Assembly (NCBI GenBank): GCA_916613615.1
Contig: OU744726.1
Location: 56,064,987-56,128,986, forward strand
Direction of reading: 5' to 3'
DNA: 64,000 bases
DNA from: Steromphala cineraria
Lineage: Eukaryota; Mollusca; Gastropoda; Trochida; Trochidae
Notes under the pieces: generated by a model
What the model was told of the DNA's origin: nothing
Databases searched by the model: none
Seen by the model: the letters and a program-made list of their open reading frames with translations, nothing else
Part shown: one piece after another, positions 12,901-22,852 of the stretch
Position numbering within the stretch: the stretch's first letter is position 1
Layout: each line of letters begins with the position of its first letter
Translations under genes and position numbers: made by a program

Positions 12901-15900
12901 TACCCCTATTGGTTTTAAAACATGGCAGTATAAGTATCTTCTTCCAGAAGAAAGTTTAACATATTCACCGTGCAATACATGATCTGGATCGGACAAAATT
13001 TTCAGGGATAATTTCAATACTCTTTTTTCGTAAAGATAAGATAGATTTACAAATGAAACCCCGGCAATTTTACCAGCAATATGAACCACTTTTTCTAAAC
13101 GTGATTTGTTTACCAAAGACAATGAACCATACCAACATTGGAAGGAAAAAGTTTATATGCTTTCAATGAAACAATGATAAAAGAGGGATAGTACACGTTC
13201 ATTTACATTAAAAGATCGCAGCTTGCGCAAGAAATGTAATCTTTGTTGGCATTTTTTTAAAACGGCATAAGTATTGGCATTCCGATTTAATTTACAATCT
13301 ATTATTGTGCCAAGGTATATATATTCATCCACAATTTCAACATTTGAACCATTTATACAGACAGGATAAGTATTGATATGATTGTTCCTGAAATTGATAA
13401 GAAGTTCTTTTGATTTTTTAACATTCAACATTAGGTTATGTAGAGAGTGAATAATACTGGCGATAGTACACAACCTTGAGGGGCTCCGGTATTCGTATAC
13501 AAGATCGATGAATGGGCAGAGTTAACCTTTACAAACTGGGGTCGAAAAGTGAGAAATTTCTCTATCCATAATATAAGATTGCAATTAACACCCATATTAA
13601 ACATATTGTCTAACAAGATGTGTGGCTAGATTGTGTTGAACACTGAAGAAAAATCTACAAATAGGATTCTCACATATGATTTTTGAAGCTCTAAATGCTT
13701 ATATACGCTATTCAAAATACAAAGTTTTGCATCTTCAACACCCCTTCTTGCTCTGTATGCAAACTGGAAAGGATTTAAGTAAATGTCCTACATCACGCAG
13801 TATCAAGTTTAAAATGATGCGCTCAAAACATTTCATAGCTGATCATATAATAAATAATCATTGACCACAATCGCCGTAAGGTATAACATTTGACGTTTGT
13901 TTCCCAACATTAGGAAAACTTTTTTCATGCTATGGTATGTACATTTTCTATTTTTTCAAATCTGTTAAGTAACCCACACTTCAGAATTAAATCATAGGAT
14001 AAGTAGAACCTGGAAAACAAATAATTATTTAAATACAGAAGGATCAACATTATTCAACTTATTCAAGTAAATGCAAATTTCCACTCATTCACCATTATGT
14101 CGTAGTGCCATATCAGCTGCACATAACGTCAGATAAGATGAATAGGAGAATACATCAGCTAAGGAATATATATACAAATTTTCAGCATGTTAGGCAGTTT
14201 CCATCTGGAGAAGTAAATGAAAATAAGGTACTTAGGGAGTGGTCCCTGTGGCTGTTATTTGCGGTCATGGGATCACTAAATCTTTACTCATAATCACTCT
14301 CGGCAGAGGAGTCTGTACACAAGTGTTCATCTTTCTAGGCCTTTTGCTTCAAGAAAAGAAAATCAAAATATTTTTTGCTCATCAGGTCTGAAAGACCTTT
14401 CTTGGCCAATGGGGATTCTAAATTGTAGATTTGGTTACCCCATGTCCCCAAATGGGGTCAAGGGGTCAAAACCTTAAAAACCTAATTTTTTCTTCTCCTC
14501 CAGATCAAAAAGGTCTAGAGTGCTGAAAAGTTGTGAGTAGACTCCTTGGCCAATGGGGATTCTAAATTGTAGGTTTGGTGACCCCATGGCCCCAAATGGG
14601 GTCCAGGGGTCAAAACCTTAAAAAACTATTTTCATCTTCTCCTCCAGTTCCAAAAGGTCTAGTGAGCTGAAAAGTTGTGTGTAGACTCTTTAGCCAATGA
14701 GGATTCTAAATTGTAAATGTGGTTACCCCATGGTCCCAAATGGGGTCACAGGGGTCAAAACATTAATAACCTATTTTCATTAAATAGTCTGATGAGCTAC
14801 AGAGCCCATGGCTCTATTTTTTAGCGTGTGGCTAGTTTTTCGATCCCAAAATCTATAAATCAAAATACATGTACCTATCATCTTAGACGTCTGTAAATAA
14901 GTTATCCTTATCCTTTTGTTGATGGAGAAGGACCTGGAAATAGGTTTTGAGGATGTGGCCCTAATTTCATGTAACAGCCAGATTCAAATTTAAGCCTTAC
15001 AAAAAATCAGCTTTCCAGAGTCAGTGGTTCTGTGAAATAAGATGAAAATTTTTAAAGTTTACAACAGGACAGACTTATGGATTGACCGACGTCGGACGCC
15101 TTTCGATGACATGGACCGAATGAACTTAAAATTGATGGACCCACACTGAGTGCACTGTCAAGAACAAAGATTATGTAAAATGTGTAACTTAAATGAAACT
15201 GAAGATGAGTATCATTTTCTTTGTGTCTGTCCAGCATACCTCGATTTGAGACATATGTATATTAACAAATATTACTACACGAATCATAATATTTATAAAT
15301 TTGTATCATTACTAAGCTGTTCTAGGAAAATTCATGTCGAAAATCTGTCAATGTTTCTGTACAATGCCTTTAAACGTAGAAAGTACTCTACTGCCTAAAG
15401 TGGGGTGTTTATAATATGTACTAAAGGCCTGTGGCCTCTTTCAGTGCAAATAAAGATTTATTTGAGTGCACTGTCATGAAATACGACCAACTGTTTAATT
15501 TCACGCCTGATAACTTATAATTAAATGAATAGCCTTACCATGATTAATCATCTAATATTTGGTATTATTAGTGTCTTTTTAATGATATTTTGCATTTTTC
15601 AAATAAATATGCACATGGAAATAAAGCAAGCAAAATTAATTTCAATGTCGATCAAATTTCTTTAAAAAATATTTGTTGGTAAATTTAAAGGCATCTTACA
15701 ATTTTTTGACATCTCATGACAAATCTTTATGTTGCATAGAGACCCATGAAACACGTGGACAATTGTCACAGGCTACACGATGGTAAATTATTGACATAAG
15801 AAATGCCAACATATCCTTCAGATTAAGTCGACATTGGGGGCATCTTTCCATTTCCCAATTCTTTAACAAATACATCGCTACAAACGATGTAAAAGATCTC

Positions 15901-18363
15901 CCTAGACATAGCACACCCCTTCAGGCAACGGTGCGAAAGGATGAGGCTCATTAGGCCCCAATCTTGGGAATCAAGCACATTGTCGAGGAAACACTGGTTA
16001 CCAGTGAGAGCAATCTCTTGCAAGGTTGACCTTAATCGGCTGAAAGCAGCAGGATACATGGCGAAAGACTCATCAGGCATACTCCAGCCCATAAGGCAAT
16101 CTCTACCAACATGAGATCCTTCACAGGGCTGTCATCTCACATTTTGATAACCATCCTCTTGGCACAAGACCCATCTTCATGGATGACAGGCCATACACAT
16201 CTTCACAACGTCACGGGCGAAACAAAAAAGTTTCTAAACCTTTCCCGTTCCTCCCTTGACATCATTGGCCGTAATTTCTGTGCTAGCATTTCAACCCGCT
16301 GCACGGAAGTAGCATAGTCTAATCAGAAGACAGCTTGTTTAATGAGCTGTCTGGTAATCGTTCAGCGATACATTACCGCTGACTAAATGAGGACATGTTT
16401 TTTTAAATACATGATTTAAAGAATTGGATAAGTGTATTAAATCACAATACACATCAGAATGACCGCCTATCTTTTTCTTAAAATTCCATGAATGAAGCTT
16501 ATAATGCAGTGTGTGATCACTAGATTTTTCAACGTAAATATATATGCACCGACCTTAGGTTTCAACTTTCTTGCATTGAAAGTATTTGAACTTTAGTGTT
16601 TATTTGATATGGATTGTTACTTGTTTTTAAAAATATCGTTAACAAGGAATAAAATGCGTATATAGTAAAAACATGACTGCTATAATAAATAACTTTTTTT
16701 TTATCTTTCAAATGAATATGTTATGAAAACGTATATCGTGCTGTAATGAATTCTTATTCGATACATTAATGTTTATTTTCTCTGCATTCTCGGTGCTCAC
16801 AGAAAACATGAAAACGACCATGGGGACTGAAGTTTGATATCAAATTTCACTCGGATAGTTTTCAAAAATATCGTCTGTTAGTATTTTGAATTTGTTCCGG
16901 ATGTAAACGGCGATTTCATTGGCTATTGTTAAGAACTGGTAAGGGGCGTAACTCGTAATCACGATAGGTGTCGCTGCTCCGGATCACCGGTTTTCTATCT
17001 TGTGATGACACGGTCTAAAGCGAGGAGAGTTGCTCGATACGTTTTCACCTTGCCGTGGGAAGATGGGCCATACAGAGCCAGTGCAATTATCCAATTTTTG
17101 CAAAATGTGCGGTTGTTATGATTCCATGGCCATCCATGAGCCAGGATATCAATTGCATTGAACATCTCTAGGACATTTAGGGCCACCGTTTCTGCCAAAC
17201 TTATCACCTATCCAAAAACTCAACGAATTGACTGTCGCTTTGCATAAGCAATTTATCAGAATTCCTCAGAAACAAATCTCAGTACACTACCCTGTGTTTA
17301 AGTGATACTGACGTTTGTGCCTCTGCAGGAAAGCTAAACTTGACAATGTTTTTGCATCAAACCATGTCATTGTTTCGCCCCTGTGGTATGTAGCAATAAC
17401 AAAACAATAATGAAATTTGTAAGTTGGTTTCTTCTGAACTATCCACTTTTTATGATGGGATTATCAAAATACAGAAAGGATATTCACAATATCATTAGTC
17501 ATTAAAGTTACTCGGGGTGTTACTTGATTATTTCCTAGTCAATACCTTTAAAACATTGCTAAATCAAAGTGTTTACAATACTATGACACACGAAGAGTAG
17601 CTGAGCTTCCAATCATTGATCTACAAAATTTTGGTTGGACATCACAATCACTGCGGACAGCCTGATGGAAAGGATTGTTTTATTGTGACATGTTAAGGTC
17701 GCTTCTTTACATTTGCATTTTAACACTATTAGTCGAACCGAAACTGTAATGAGGAGGACATTAATCAAAAAAGATAAGAGTGTTATTAAGAATATAGGAA
17801 AAGGGATTTCCCAGCTGGCCATTGGCCCTCGAGCAAATAAAGCGGGAATAAATCCTTTATTCTTGACAATACCTTTGGAACTTGTTGTTTCTATAACTCT
17901 ACAGTTCACTCATACTTCATTGGTTATATGTCTGCGTCTAACAGTTCTCTAAAAATTCCTGTCTCAGCACTATATCTCCAGCAAGATATTTTGAATAAAT
18001 CAAAGACCGTTATTTATCCATTAGTGTATTTATCAACCTCAAACTGAACATAATGTAGGGGCTGTTTTAATTGATTTATCAACCGCAGGTAGTCTTCAAC
18101 GTTATAATTAATATCGAACTTATTTACCTACCCATTATAACAAAGTCGTTATCGTCTAAGACATCCTTTATCGCATCATCTGGATCAAGAATAGCTCCAC
18201 CTTTTGCTTTACGAATTTCGTAAATCCTCTCGTCGGCATGACCAACTTTTATCTTGGATTTATAATATCTCTTTAGACATTCTTCTCCGAGCCAAGCTAT
18301 TTTCTCCTTGCCGCTGCATGGAATGGCTAACCAGTCTCCCCTAATCCTTAACGATAGTTTCAT
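933..18363 (-). CDS. HAL: Histidine ammonia-lyase (histidase), 5' part of gene, exons 1-6
   Basis: Cytosolic enzyme that removes ammonia from L-histidine to give trans-urocanate, the first step of histidine degradation. Six minus-strand exons (18363-18132, 7027-6963, 2212-2138, 1888-1816, 1219-1153, 970-933) join in phase into 550 nt, about 183 codons. Exon phases 1,0,0,1,2,1 are consistent at every junction, and every intron has GT..AG ends. The protein starts with the animal HAL N-terminal region (RGDWLAIPC, AWLGEECLKRYY), passes through MDGDSLSTDDLVRLG and VQKSREIVDNIL, and reaches the core motif VVYGITTGFGKFARTTIP and then ENLIRSHSAG. Y151 aligns with the catalytic tyrosine of bacterial HutH, and the histidine of RSHS is also an active-site position. 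The ASG tripeptide that forms the MIO cofactor lies further on, beyond the left edge. Human HAL has 657 residues, so roughly 28% is present. No stops or frameshifts are seen. Confidence 0.92.
1153..1219 (-). CDS. HAL: HAL coding exon 5 (catalytic tyrosine loop)
   Basis: 67 nt, phase 1 in and phase 2 out. Acceptor TTTTTTCAAG|, donor TTAAT|GTAAGC. With the G from exon 4 it reads VVYGITTGFGKFARTTIPK and on to DKL. YGITTGFG is the signature of the histidine/phenylalanine ammonia-lyase superfamily and contains the catalytic Tyr. Confidence 0.95.
1485..1596. repeat. GT-rich 16-bp tandem repeat
   Basis: About seven copies of GTGCGTGTCTGTGTGT (early copies GTAT) in HAL intron 4. The translated frames across it are low-complexity artefacts. 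Confidence 0.95.
1816..1888 (-). CDS. HAL: HAL coding exon 4
   Basis: 73 nt, phase 0 in and phase 1 out. Acceptor AAATCCAG|CTAACA, donor AATAAAG|GTATGT. It reads LTADAEIKVQKSREIVDNIL and on to ASNK, the helix just before the catalytic tyrosine loop. A nearer AG (…CTAACAG|CAG) was rejected because it would remove the conserved LT and break the phase from exon 3. Confidence 0.9.
2138..2212 (-). CDS. HAL: HAL coding exon 3
   Basis: 75 nt, phase 0 on both sides. Acceptor TTTTAATGCAG|, donor ATCAAG|GTAGGG. It encodes 25 residues including MDGDSLSTDDLVRLG and GEFLIK, closely matching the DGD.LT.EDLV.LG.G...IK block of animal histidases. Confidence 0.9.
2553..2707. mobile_element. 139-bp foldback MITE with 8-bp target duplication
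   Basis: Perfect 8-bp direct repeats CACGCAAC (2553-2560 and 2700-2707) flank a 139-bp segment that folds on itself almost end to end. The left end is CACAGGAACATGTATCGCTT and the right end is its complement with one mismatch. Inner arms containing ACTCGATAGACCC / GGGTCTATCGAGT also pair. An 8-bp duplication points to a hAT-like (or similar 8-bp) transposase. No coding capacity. Lies in HAL intron 2. Confidence 0.85.
3645..3905 (+). pseudogene. LINE (CR1/L2-like) C-terminal fragment
   Basis: Plus-strand frame reading KRSFAFAAASSWNYLPQMIR, then a segment with TLPTFERSLKVHI. This RSF.. A...WN.LP..IR…TF...LK.H. pattern is the usual extreme C-terminus of CR1/L2/Jockey-group reverse transcriptase ORFs. 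Only the last 60-70 residues remain, so it is a 5'-truncated relic. Confidence 0.6.
5560..5655 (+). repeat. SINE/LINE-type 3' tail
   Basis: The segment ends GCGCTATACAAATGGATTG followed by TTATG repeats. This is a common 3' tail of invertebrate SINEs and their partner LINEs. No A/B box promoter was recognised upstream. Confidence 0.35.
6963..7027 (-). CDS. HAL: HAL coding exon 2
   Basis: 65 nt, phase 1 in and phase 0 out. It is bounded by TTGATTGCAG| and GAGAAG|GTGTAT. It reads VLESDMSSPATGPAEVVYL followed by EEK, which fits the linker between the N-terminal domain and the lyase core in animal HAL (…GDAMSP…VYLY…EK). It is too short to stand out as an ORF. Support is the splice signals, the phase, and its position between two certain exons. 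Confidence 0.8.
8980..9075. repeat. Short imperfect foldback
   Basis: AATTAACCCCGGCG on the left pairs with GCTGGGGTTTAACC on the right, and an inner GCCCTAC/GTAGGGC pair surrounds a CGCGTACG core. It could be a tiny MITE. No target duplication found. Confidence 0.4.
9690..10480 (+). pseudogene. Decayed, internally deleted DIRS retrotransposon
   Basis: Around 9762-9860 the plus strand reads FTANWRQLSLNLFVCQILER then GFQIPV, matching the start of the reverse-transcriptase ORF of the large DIRS at 62.1 kb (FVANWRQLGLDEYVCQTLER). Around 10025-10240 it reads pieces like TCKLFDIQWVSFVAFC and LQASYIDTSMSAI, matching the N-terminus of the tyrosine recombinase (RKLYDFQWAAFMTFC). The whole RT and RNase H core between them is missing, and stops are present. 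At 10424-10475 a terminal sequence (ATAATGACGTTTACTCAAGG) resembles the 58.5/58.8-kb DIRS end. A different subfamily from the large copy. Confidence 0.75.
10762..10996. repeat. 235-bp repeat, left arm of an inverted pair
   Basis: Near-identical inverse complement at 12352-12585. The two arms face each other across 1.36 kb that includes the second 130-bp repeat, the MITE and a LINE 3' end. Confidence 0.9.
11047..11410. mobile_element. 356-bp MITE (TTAA or TA target)
   Basis: Terminal inverted repeats AGGGGCAGTAGCACGTTT (18 bp, perfect) at 11051 and ending at 11406. The unoccupied duplicate at 10687-10690 reads CCTTAATCTG and the occupied one reads CCTTAA[element]TTAATCTG, so the insertion duplicated TTAA (11047-11050 and 11407-11410). 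A TA duplication with a TIR two bases longer fits equally well. No ORF. piggyBac-like or Tc1/mariner-like. Confidence 0.88.
11486..11640 (-). repeat. LINE 3' end with (ATT)n tail
   Basis: An AAT run (minus-strand ATT tail) is followed by CTTTATTACCCCGAAGGGAA. This matches in layout the 3' end of the LINE at 39.3 kb (CTTTATTGTCCCAAGGGAAA plus a short tandem tail). A minus-strand CR1/Rex-like terminus. It may belong to the ORF remnant at 12.87-13.86 kb if the 12.35-kb repeat was inserted between them. Confidence 0.6.
12352..12585. repeat. 235-bp repeat, right arm of an inverted pair
   Basis: Inverse complement of 10762-10996, from CTTTTTACATGCATCAC at the left to CCTCAAACTGTGG at the right. 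It may be a long terminal inverted repeat of a composite element, or an independent insertion of the same repeat. Confidence 0.88.
12871..13864 (-). pseudogene. Degenerate LINE reverse transcriptase (CR1/Rex-like)
   Basis: Three minus-strand frames in order. 13616-13431 includes NTGAPQGCVLSPVLFTLYIT (RT motif B). 13473-13153 includes DEYIYLGTIIDCKLNRNANT and LHFLRKLRSF. 13122-12871 includes KVVHIAGKIAGV and SSGRRYL. They align in order with the intact copy at 39.47-41.12 kb (TSTGAPQGCVISPILFILYT, YKYLGTVLDSKLSWNENT, LPSGRRL). Motif C (FADD) is missing at the join, and frameshifts separate the pieces. The part above 13616 matches the intact copy only in another frame. An old 5'-truncated copy. 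Confidence 0.88.
14340..14825 (+). repeat. 143-bp tandem units of a dispersed repeat family
   Basis: About 2.7 tandem units of roughly 143 bp. Each carries CCAATGGGGATTCTAAATTG, then GACCCCATGGCCCCAAATG, then TCTTCTCCTCCAG. The array ends GATGAGCTACAGAGCCCATG GCTCTATTTTT. The same ending and internal phrases recur at 32.38-32.59, 47.69-47.88 and 48.60-49.03 kb, so this is a dispersed, internally tandem element of unknown class. Confidence 0.8.
15148..15476 (+). mobile_element. 5'-truncated LINE insertion with 13-bp target duplication
   Basis: GAGTGCACTGTCA occurs at 15148-15160 and again at 15464-15476. Between them lie 303 bp ending GCAAATAAAGATTTATTT. A plus-strand frame inside reads CKMCNLNETEDEYHFLCVCP then AYLDLR and a further 50 residues to a stop at 15398. 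The C..C…H…C finger plus YLDLR.. YI..YY is the C-terminal domain of a non-LTR reverse transcriptase ORF. A clean, probably recent insertion of only the last 80 codons and the 3'UTR. Confidence 0.85.
15714..16330 (-). pseudogene. Unidentified minus-strand coding relic
   Basis: Consecutive minus-strand frames (about 16330-16210 reading VQRVEMLAQKLRPMMSREER, then 16092-15823, 89 residues with ALTGNQCFLDNVLDSQDWG) look protein-like and lie in order, but stops and frame changes separate them. I recognise no family. Could be a gag-like relic of a mobile element or a retrocopy inside HAL intron 1. Confidence 0.3.
16995..17207 (-). other. Unidentified ORF, possible exon or relic
   Basis: 70-residue minus-strand frame with AETVALNVLEMFNAIDILAH and WPWNHNNRTFC. 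An acceptor-like TTTGGCAG lies within it and a donor-like GGCAAG|GTGAAA near 17057. The amphipathic/hydrophobic composition looks protein-like, but I cannot assign a family. A weak resemblance to TMEM26-type membrane proteins was considered and not supported. A second hydrophobic minus-strand frame sits at 17613-17909. Confidence 0.2.
18132..18363 (-). CDS. HAL: HAL coding exon 1 (N-terminal domain)
   Basis: Encodes residues 1-77 plus one base. The ATG at 18363-18361 was chosen because family similarity begins right there (MKLSLRIRGDWLAIPC, like the vertebrate HAL start). The frame stays open upstream to 18627, but that part has no HAL similarity and is probably 5'UTR or intron; an acceptor-like TTCAG lies 14 bases upstream of the ATG. 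The exon ends ...ATGG|GTAGGT. A second donor, AG|GTAAAT, lies 4 bases further on but would break the phase with exon 2. The encoded region is the animal-specific N-terminal extension in front of the lyase core. Confidence 0.88.
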
Positions 18364-19954
18364 GCTTTGAGTTTCTGAACAAGTTTTGGTGTTTGGTGAG
18401 TTTCTTGGTGCTCTCTGCCTTAGATAAACCGTTGCCAAGGAATGAGAATTGAGCAGGCGTTGTATGGGAAAGAGATATCTGGATGAACAGATAACGCCCT
18501 GACCCAACGCGGGTACATGTGTTATGCTCACAAGCAAATATTTCTGACAGGTTTTAACATCTTCTAATCTCTTTACAATATACGCTTTACACTGACCACG
18601 ACCATAAAGATGACTATTGTTCATCAAAATACCTTGCCAATGTTATTAATTTCTGACCCCTCAGAAAATGGGTTGCTTTTTTAGAAAACAAATGTTTCAC
18701 TGCCGATCTTGATGGCCACCGTAGCATTACGCTGCCATATCTATCTTCGCCAATTCGGTTTTAAGCCATCAGAATCTTTGTTAAAGTTTAATGATAATAA
18801 TAATGAAAATAATAACTAGGACTGCCGCGACAGTACTTAGGTCTTCAAGACTTCATCTTTGACTTGCACATGCATGTTTGTAAAGAATGGTATACAGTAA
18901 GTAATAAATTATCAAAATGACCAAATTTCACATGATATTCAACGTTTAAGGCTGTTTAGAAAAGTTACCATGGTGACCAACGCCAGATTCTACAATTTTT
19001 AAGCTGTTTGATAATATATAAGACATTGTCTAATGTGTTTTTTTGCTAATGACCTACGATTGTTCAAATATAAATATATCATAATCATTCTAAACGAAAG
19101 TAAGATTGACCATATTTAATAGGTTCGAATTTCAATGTCATTGAGATATCTGAATTTAATTAGATTTATCCAAGATTGTATTTTCTTTTGGCTATCTACA
19201 GATATATTGGACAATGATTTATCGTTTGTCGTTGATTAGCTACGATTTTTAAACATACTCACCATCGCGATCGAGTTTATTCTTTTATCGTGAAGACCTT
19301 GCTATTGACTAACTTCCATGCAAAAATGTAATTTTTGAGTTATGTGCCCTTTAATTTGACGATTTCTTAATTTTGGTCAATTTTGAAAGGTCACAGCAAG
19401 AAAAGTATTAACATAGGGAATTTATATTTTAGGAATTCAAAACTACAGCTACATTCAGTATGAATTTCAGCTCTCTAGTGCAAATATCTTTAGAGAAGAA
19501 GATTCTCAAAGGCGCGTGGAGTTGGAAACCATCGAAAATGCACTAAAAGCAAGATGGCGGCCAAACCTACGAATTTGCCATGATTCACTTTTTGCAGCAT
19601 TTGTTATTGCGCATCATTTAAAAATAGTTTCAAGTCTCTAAGTGCATTTTGAAAAGAAAAAAAACAATGTTAAATGTTGGATCTTGGATTCGAACTGGAC
19701 CTTTAATGTACAGGTAGTGGTACGTTTTGTTGTGTCATGTCTAGGTTGTTGTATTTTCCTATATAAGCCAATGTATAGGTACTTGTTTTGTTAAAAAAAT
19801 TATGTAATGAAGTCAATTTATGTTTTTTAAAACGTAATAGTAAGAGTGTTTTTAATATTTTTTGATCTAGTTAGGTCAAGACATATATACATAGAGAAGA
19901 CTGGATAGCTCTTTTTCGTCAAATATTACTCGACCGGAGTGGGGTATAAGTCAG

Positions 19955-20057
19955 ATATACCCACCTCTCCCTCGGTGCATTATTCAATATACCTCCTGTT
20001 TGATTCAAACAGGAGGTATATTGAGCGATACATCTCGGGAAGTGTGGGTATATCTAT
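19955..20057. repeat. 100-bp near-loopless hairpin
   Basis: Centre at about 20006. The inner 20 bp per arm are perfect (CAATATACCTCCTGTTTGA and its complement), the outer arms diverge moderately, and the ends are perfect again (AGATATACCCAC). Arms are about 50 bp each. No ORF and no obvious target duplication. Confidence 0.85.
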
Positions 20058-22622
20058 TTTATGTATCTTGCTCAATGATTGTCGAAAGCGTATACCACTT
20101 GACCGTTTGATTAAAGGATTTTACAATAAACTTATCAATATCAAATGAAATTGGTGTTTACAGGTATGCATTGACTGTTTGCGAAAATTCAAAACCAAAG
20201 ATATAGTTAAATTGAAACATTCACACCTTGCAATTGATATTAAACTTACACCTTTTTATGTCAAAGGGAAATCCCGAACTTTAATGAGGTCAACGGTCAC
20301 GTGACCAAGTGACGTCATAAGAGCGAGTCTTTGCTTGTTGTCGGTGCCAGTGGTGATCCAGACAGTGCGATTGCTACGTTTATCCTGATATTTGACTCGG
20401 TTGTCAATAAACTTCAGATAATTGGTGAAAGCAGTGCAGTTTTCGATGATGTGAACATCTATCGATTTTTAAAAAATTACAGTTTAATTGGATATTGTTT
20501 TGTCGGAACCGCTCCAAGTTACAATCGACTGTCAGCAGATACATCTACGGACACTTGGAGACGATACACGTAGTCTGTTCACAAACATACTAATATATAA
20601 ACATTCTCTTGAAGGATATTGTACAACCAAGTATGGCAATTGTTTGTAATTAGAATAGATGTTTGTAGCGAGTCTTTGACATCGTGCTTGAATGCGACAA
20701 GAAACAGCTGATTACAGTACTGGTAGAGTTATCGTTCTTGGTATCAATGTGATTCAATGCCATGGCTCAGACTAGAAAGGTTGTTCAAACTTAAAACAGG
20801 TTAACTTTACTCACATACAAGTTTGTTTTAATGTATTCCTTATACGTTCTTCGTCTAGATTTGATCATTTTTATCCGTTGAAGTTTGAAAAAAATGACAG
20901 GTTTTTCCAGTTTTCGTTTACTGCAGCAGTAGGGGCTATGCCGTGAGTGTTTTCCAAGACCTGTATTTATATGAGGCTCACGACGGGTGGGGTACTTCAT
21001 GACGAATGTTCATCAAGTAGATCTATCAAATTAGATTAATTCAGGTTTTATGTAATTTAATTTCAGGAATGACAGTGATATTAATAAATGATACAATTAA
21101 GAATAATTGCGACATACACAATAAAAAATTAATCAATAATTTAATTGGGTACTAATTCAAGTTTGCCTGCAAATGAATGAATCTAGATTGGATATACATA
21201 TATGTATTAGATTTATCAATAAGTCATAATATTAAAGAAAAAAGGAGTTTGTGCCCAGTTGAGAATACATTACAAACGATGCACATACAAATATATTTTA
21301 AACCTTGCTAGACAGACTTTTGTACACATGGAATATATTAAATATACACAATTCTTCATAACATAAAATTCATTCAAAAGTGACATGAATCATGATTTTT
21401 TAAATGAATATTCCCTTTAAAAAAGACAGTAATTCAAATTATTGGCAACTGCACAAAACCAGGAAATTACACAGTAGGAAGAAGAAATTAGAATTTAAAT
21501 ATAAGATACTCATTGCATCTTGATCTTGATTTTCAACCCATTGAGGAATTAGCAGTACTACAATAGTAAAAATATATAGTTCAGTGAAAGAAAAATAAGC
21601 CCTAATGATTATGTGTTTACATCAGATTTTGCCTTGATTTCTGGTTGAACATAAAACCATGTATTTCATGAAATATGCAATACAATATGTTGACAATTTG
21701 AAAGATTTGTTATCAAAAATCATGAGACAGTGGAACCTTCAAACACTACATATATTATGATATAAATCACATTTTTAAATTTAATTTTAATTTCATTTGA
21801 TTTAGATTGTGCATTGTTTCATTTTTTATTATTGATTTTAGAAAGAGTTGTAGTGATGAATACCTTTAATTGACTTTTTATTTTCCATTGACCTCTGGTG
21901 AACACAGTAAAAGGAAATGTAATGATTTATAGATTTGTAAACTGTAGTTATTCTCAGACAAAATAAGTTAGTGTATATTCAAATCAATGGATGCTGATTC
22001 TTTGCACTTCAGTTTGGGAAGTGCTCTTGTTTGTCAATTGTATATATTAGGGTGAAAAATACTAAAATAATAGAGCTAAATTAAAACTGTTACAAAGTTA
22101 ATAAAGGCCTAAGAATGATACAAAGATATTATCCTATTGCTTCTTTTACTGAAAACAATTTTTTCTAAAAAAAAATACTTAACACACAAGTATTCATAAA
22201 ATGCTAGTTTTGATCATTAGTAAGAACTTCTATAAGCTAGCTGAAGCCTGAACGACTTTGAACTTAATTTTTTCTGAGCAATGAGAAATTTTTGTTAATG
22301 TCTTTTGAAATTATTCTTTCTATATATGATAATTTTCCAATTACGACAATACATTTTGAATTTGAAAAGCAAATTCTAGTTTTATTTGTTCAAAGAGTTC
22401 ATGTCGACAATATGATCCACACTTCGGGAGCCTCACGGCTCTCGGAGTCACTTCTAAGCACATTTTAGCATCGTTATATAAACAAATAACAGCTGATCGG
22501 TCAAACGAACGAGCGCTATTTCAAATGGACGTGTCTCAAAGACATTATTTATAATGTGTGCACTGCTTTACGATTTAAATATAATGAATGTTTGTTGACA
22601 CGTCGGACATCGTAAAAATAAA

Positions 22623-22852
22623 TGTAGGGCAAACTGACCGAGGTTCAGATACCAACCGAGATCGCCCGAACTTCGGACACTTTTGATTAGGAGCTGAGGC
22701 AGTTATACTAATTTCTGCAAGCCATTTGATTCAAACGTTTCTTTCCAATCTGTTTTGCTACCTACATTCATTATAAAGAAACACTTCTATACAATCACCC
22801 ATTTATTGATATCAATTTGCATATTTGGGAACCTCGGTCAGTTTGCCCTACA
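22623..22852. mobile_element. 230-bp MITE with 24-bp terminal inverted repeats
   Basis: TGTAGGGCAAACTGACCGAG (first 20 of 24 bases) at 22623 and its exact complement ending at 22852. The interior is AT-rich and non-coding. No convincing target duplication, so the superfamily is open. Confidence 0.78.

Larger units (their letters stand above)
7028..18131. other. HAL intron 1
   Basis: 11.1-kb intron. From low to high coordinates it holds a small foldback (about 8.98-9.07 kb), a decayed DIRS copy (9.69-10.48), a composite repeat with an MITE (10.63-12.59), two LINE remnants (11.49 and 12.87-13.86), a 143-bp repeat family (14.38-14.82), a LINE insertion with target duplication (15.16-15.46) and unidentified minus-strand frames (15.7-17.9). 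Nothing is recognised in 7.03-8.97 kb. Confidence 0.6.

Noticed and set aside
16995..17909. TMEM26-like membrane protein gene
   Set aside because: Hydrophobic blocks looked vaguely similar, but their order is wrong and no diagnostic motif is present.
18132..18363. Exon 1 as the N-terminal domain of PAR3
   Set aside because: There is a loose resemblance (PC…RY..K…GG.LD.DD..DV.DD.D). The downstream exons clearly continue as histidase, and the RGDWLAIPC/WLGEECLKRYY pattern fits the HAL N-terminus better.
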